Origin: Candidatus Nealsoniibacteriota bacterium
Lineage (GTDB): Bacteria; Patescibacteriota; Minisyncoccia; Minisyncoccales; GWA2-38-27
NCBI GenBank assembly: GCA_016867195.1
Contig: VGKE01000018.1
Span: 1-6,403, forward strand
DNA: 6,403 nucleotides
Direction: 5' to 3'
Shown in pieces: positions 6,166 through 6,403 of the stretch (position 1 is the first letter of the stretch; the number at the start of each line of letters is the position of its first letter). Made by a program: the position numbers and the translations under genes. The notes beneath the pieces were generated by a model. It did not search any database. It saw only the letters and a program-made list of their open reading frames with translations, and was not told the origin of the DNA.

Positions 6166-6187
6166 GTTCCCTCGCTTCGCTCGTTCA
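6166..6187 (-). promoter_or_regulatory. GC-rich repeat-like leader supplying the mreB2 ribosome binding site
   Basis: On the coding strand this stretch reads GAACGAGCGAAGCGAGG then GAAC before the GTG. It is made of short direct repeats (GAACG at both ends, AGCGA twice) in otherwise AT-rich DNA. Its GAGG/AGGG is the only Shine-Dalgarno candidate for mreB2, with a tight spacing of 3-4 nt. Confidence 0.45.
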
Positions 6188-6192
6188 AATGC

Positions 6193-6303
6193 AAATTGTA
6201 AAATTCAAAATGCAAAATGACAAAGCAAAATGTAAAATTATTTTAATAAATAATAAATTTTTAATTTTAAATTGTAATTTTGATTTTTGATTTTTGAATT
6301 TAA
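6193..6303. repeat. Inverted pair of degenerate heptamer arrays between murA and mreB2
   Basis: The left arm (6193-6240, plus strand) parses into 7-nt units AAATTGT, AAAATTC, AAAATGC and AAAATGA, a 6-nt CAAAGC, then AAAATGT and AAAATTA. The right arm (6303 down to about 6257, minus strand) parses into AAATTC, AAAAATC, AAAAATC and AAAATTA, a 6-nt CAATTT, then AAAATTA and AAAATTT. The arms therefore share unit order, including the single 6-nt unit, in opposite orientations around an AT-rich centre (6241-6256). The whole is an imperfect palindrome of about 110 nt. It occupies most of the gap between murA and mreB2. I find no convincing promoter in it. Confidence 0.7.
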
Positions 6304-6319
6304 GACAGAGTTAAATAAT

Positions 6320-6403
6320 TTATTCCTTGACTCTTCTAATATCCGCCCCTAACTGTTGCAGACGCTCTTCTATTCTCTCATATCCCCTATCAATTTGATA
6401 AAT
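6320..6403 (-). CDS. murA: UDP-N-acetylglucosamine 1-carboxyvinyltransferase (MurA), C-terminal end only
   Basis: MurA transfers enolpyruvate from PEP to UDP-GlcNAc, the first committed step of peptidoglycan synthesis, in the cytoplasm. Only the last 27 codons and the TAA stop (6320-6322) are in the window. They read IYQIDRGYERIEERLQQLG followed by ADIRRVKE. This matches the very conserved MurA C-terminus, where DRGYERIxxKLxxLGAxIxRV closes the protein. The catalytic residues lie outside the window and cannot be assessed. The gene is on the same strand as the rest, 154 nt upstream of mreB2, and may be the upstream member of the same transcription unit. The call rests on a short but distinctive segment. 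Confidence 0.9.
   Translation of the reverse strand: MYQIDRGYERIEERLQQLGADIRRVKE

Noticed and set aside
5297..6220. Plus-strand open frames antisense to mreB2 (5297-5719 and 5993-6220)
   Set aside because: They mirror conserved MreB coding sequence, and the second runs into the heptamer repeat. No evidence supports translation.
6193..6303. CRISPR-like repeat array
   Set aside because: The units are 7 nt with no unique spacers, and no cas genes are present. The octamer arrays at 5090-5155 fail for the same reason.
6230..6319. Sigma-70 promoter for mreB2 on the minus strand (for example TTACAA, 17 nt, ATTATT)
   Set aside because: The sequence is a low-complexity AT repeat in which -10/-35-like hexamers arise by chance, and none is a good match in both boxes.
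1..6403. Recoded UGA (Gly or Trp) as in some Patescibacteria
   Set aside because: All genes read through with standard codons, conserved glycines use GGN, and tryptophans use TGG. UGA is simply unused as a stop in this window, which is too little to infer recoding.
1..6403. tRNA, rRNA or riboswitch in the gaps
   Set aside because: The gaps are too short or too repetitive, and no cloverleaf or conserved RNA motif was seen.

Overview
The window holds eight genes, all on the minus strand. In transcription order (right to left) they are the last 27 codons of murA, a divergent mreB paralogue (mreB2), holB, frr, rseP, proS, a canonical mreB (mreB1), and the 5' 81 codons of gatC. Every product is a recognisable housekeeping protein. 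The gaps within the cluster are small: rseP and proS are 1 nt apart, proS and mreB1 overlap by 7 nt, and frr and rseP are 5 nt apart. A single polycistronic unit is therefore likely, although I cannot point to a convincing promoter or terminator.

Several traits suggest a reduced bacterium, most likely of the Candidate Phyla Radiation (Patescibacteria, Parcubacteria-like). The DNA is AT-rich. The proteins are short versions of their families: ProRS lacks the editing insertion, delta-prime has 259 residues and no zinc module, and RseP has one PDZ domain. The frr-rseP-proS order is kept from the widespread frr-uppS-cdsA-dxr-rseP-proS cluster, but the three middle genes are missing. All seven visible stop codons are TAA, and no in-frame TGA is needed, so nothing suggests a recoded UGA. 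The phylum-level placement is inference from style, not from a marker gene.

Regions: 1-243 gatC (partial); 244-280 short AT-rich gap; 281-1360 mreB1; 1354-2565 proS; 2567-3691 rseP; 3697-4254 frr; 4255-4303 gap; 4304-5083 holB; 5084-5154 gap filled by octamer repeats that fold into a long hairpin; 5155-6165 mreB2; 6166-6319 gap with a GC-rich motif and an inverted pair of heptamer arrays; 6320-6403 murA end. The functions group into cell-wall growth and shape (MurA, two MreBs), translation (ProRS, RRF, GatC), replication clamp loading (delta-prime), and membrane proteolysis (RseP).

The least expected content is a set of short-period repeats (7 and 8 nt). One heptamer array lies in frame inside proS and encodes a lysine/asparagine-rich linker. 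An inverted heptamer pair precedes mreB2. Two octamer arrays at the mreB2/holB junction are complementary over 27 consecutive pairs when G-U wobbles are allowed on the transcribed strand, and the stem covers the likely holB ribosome binding site.
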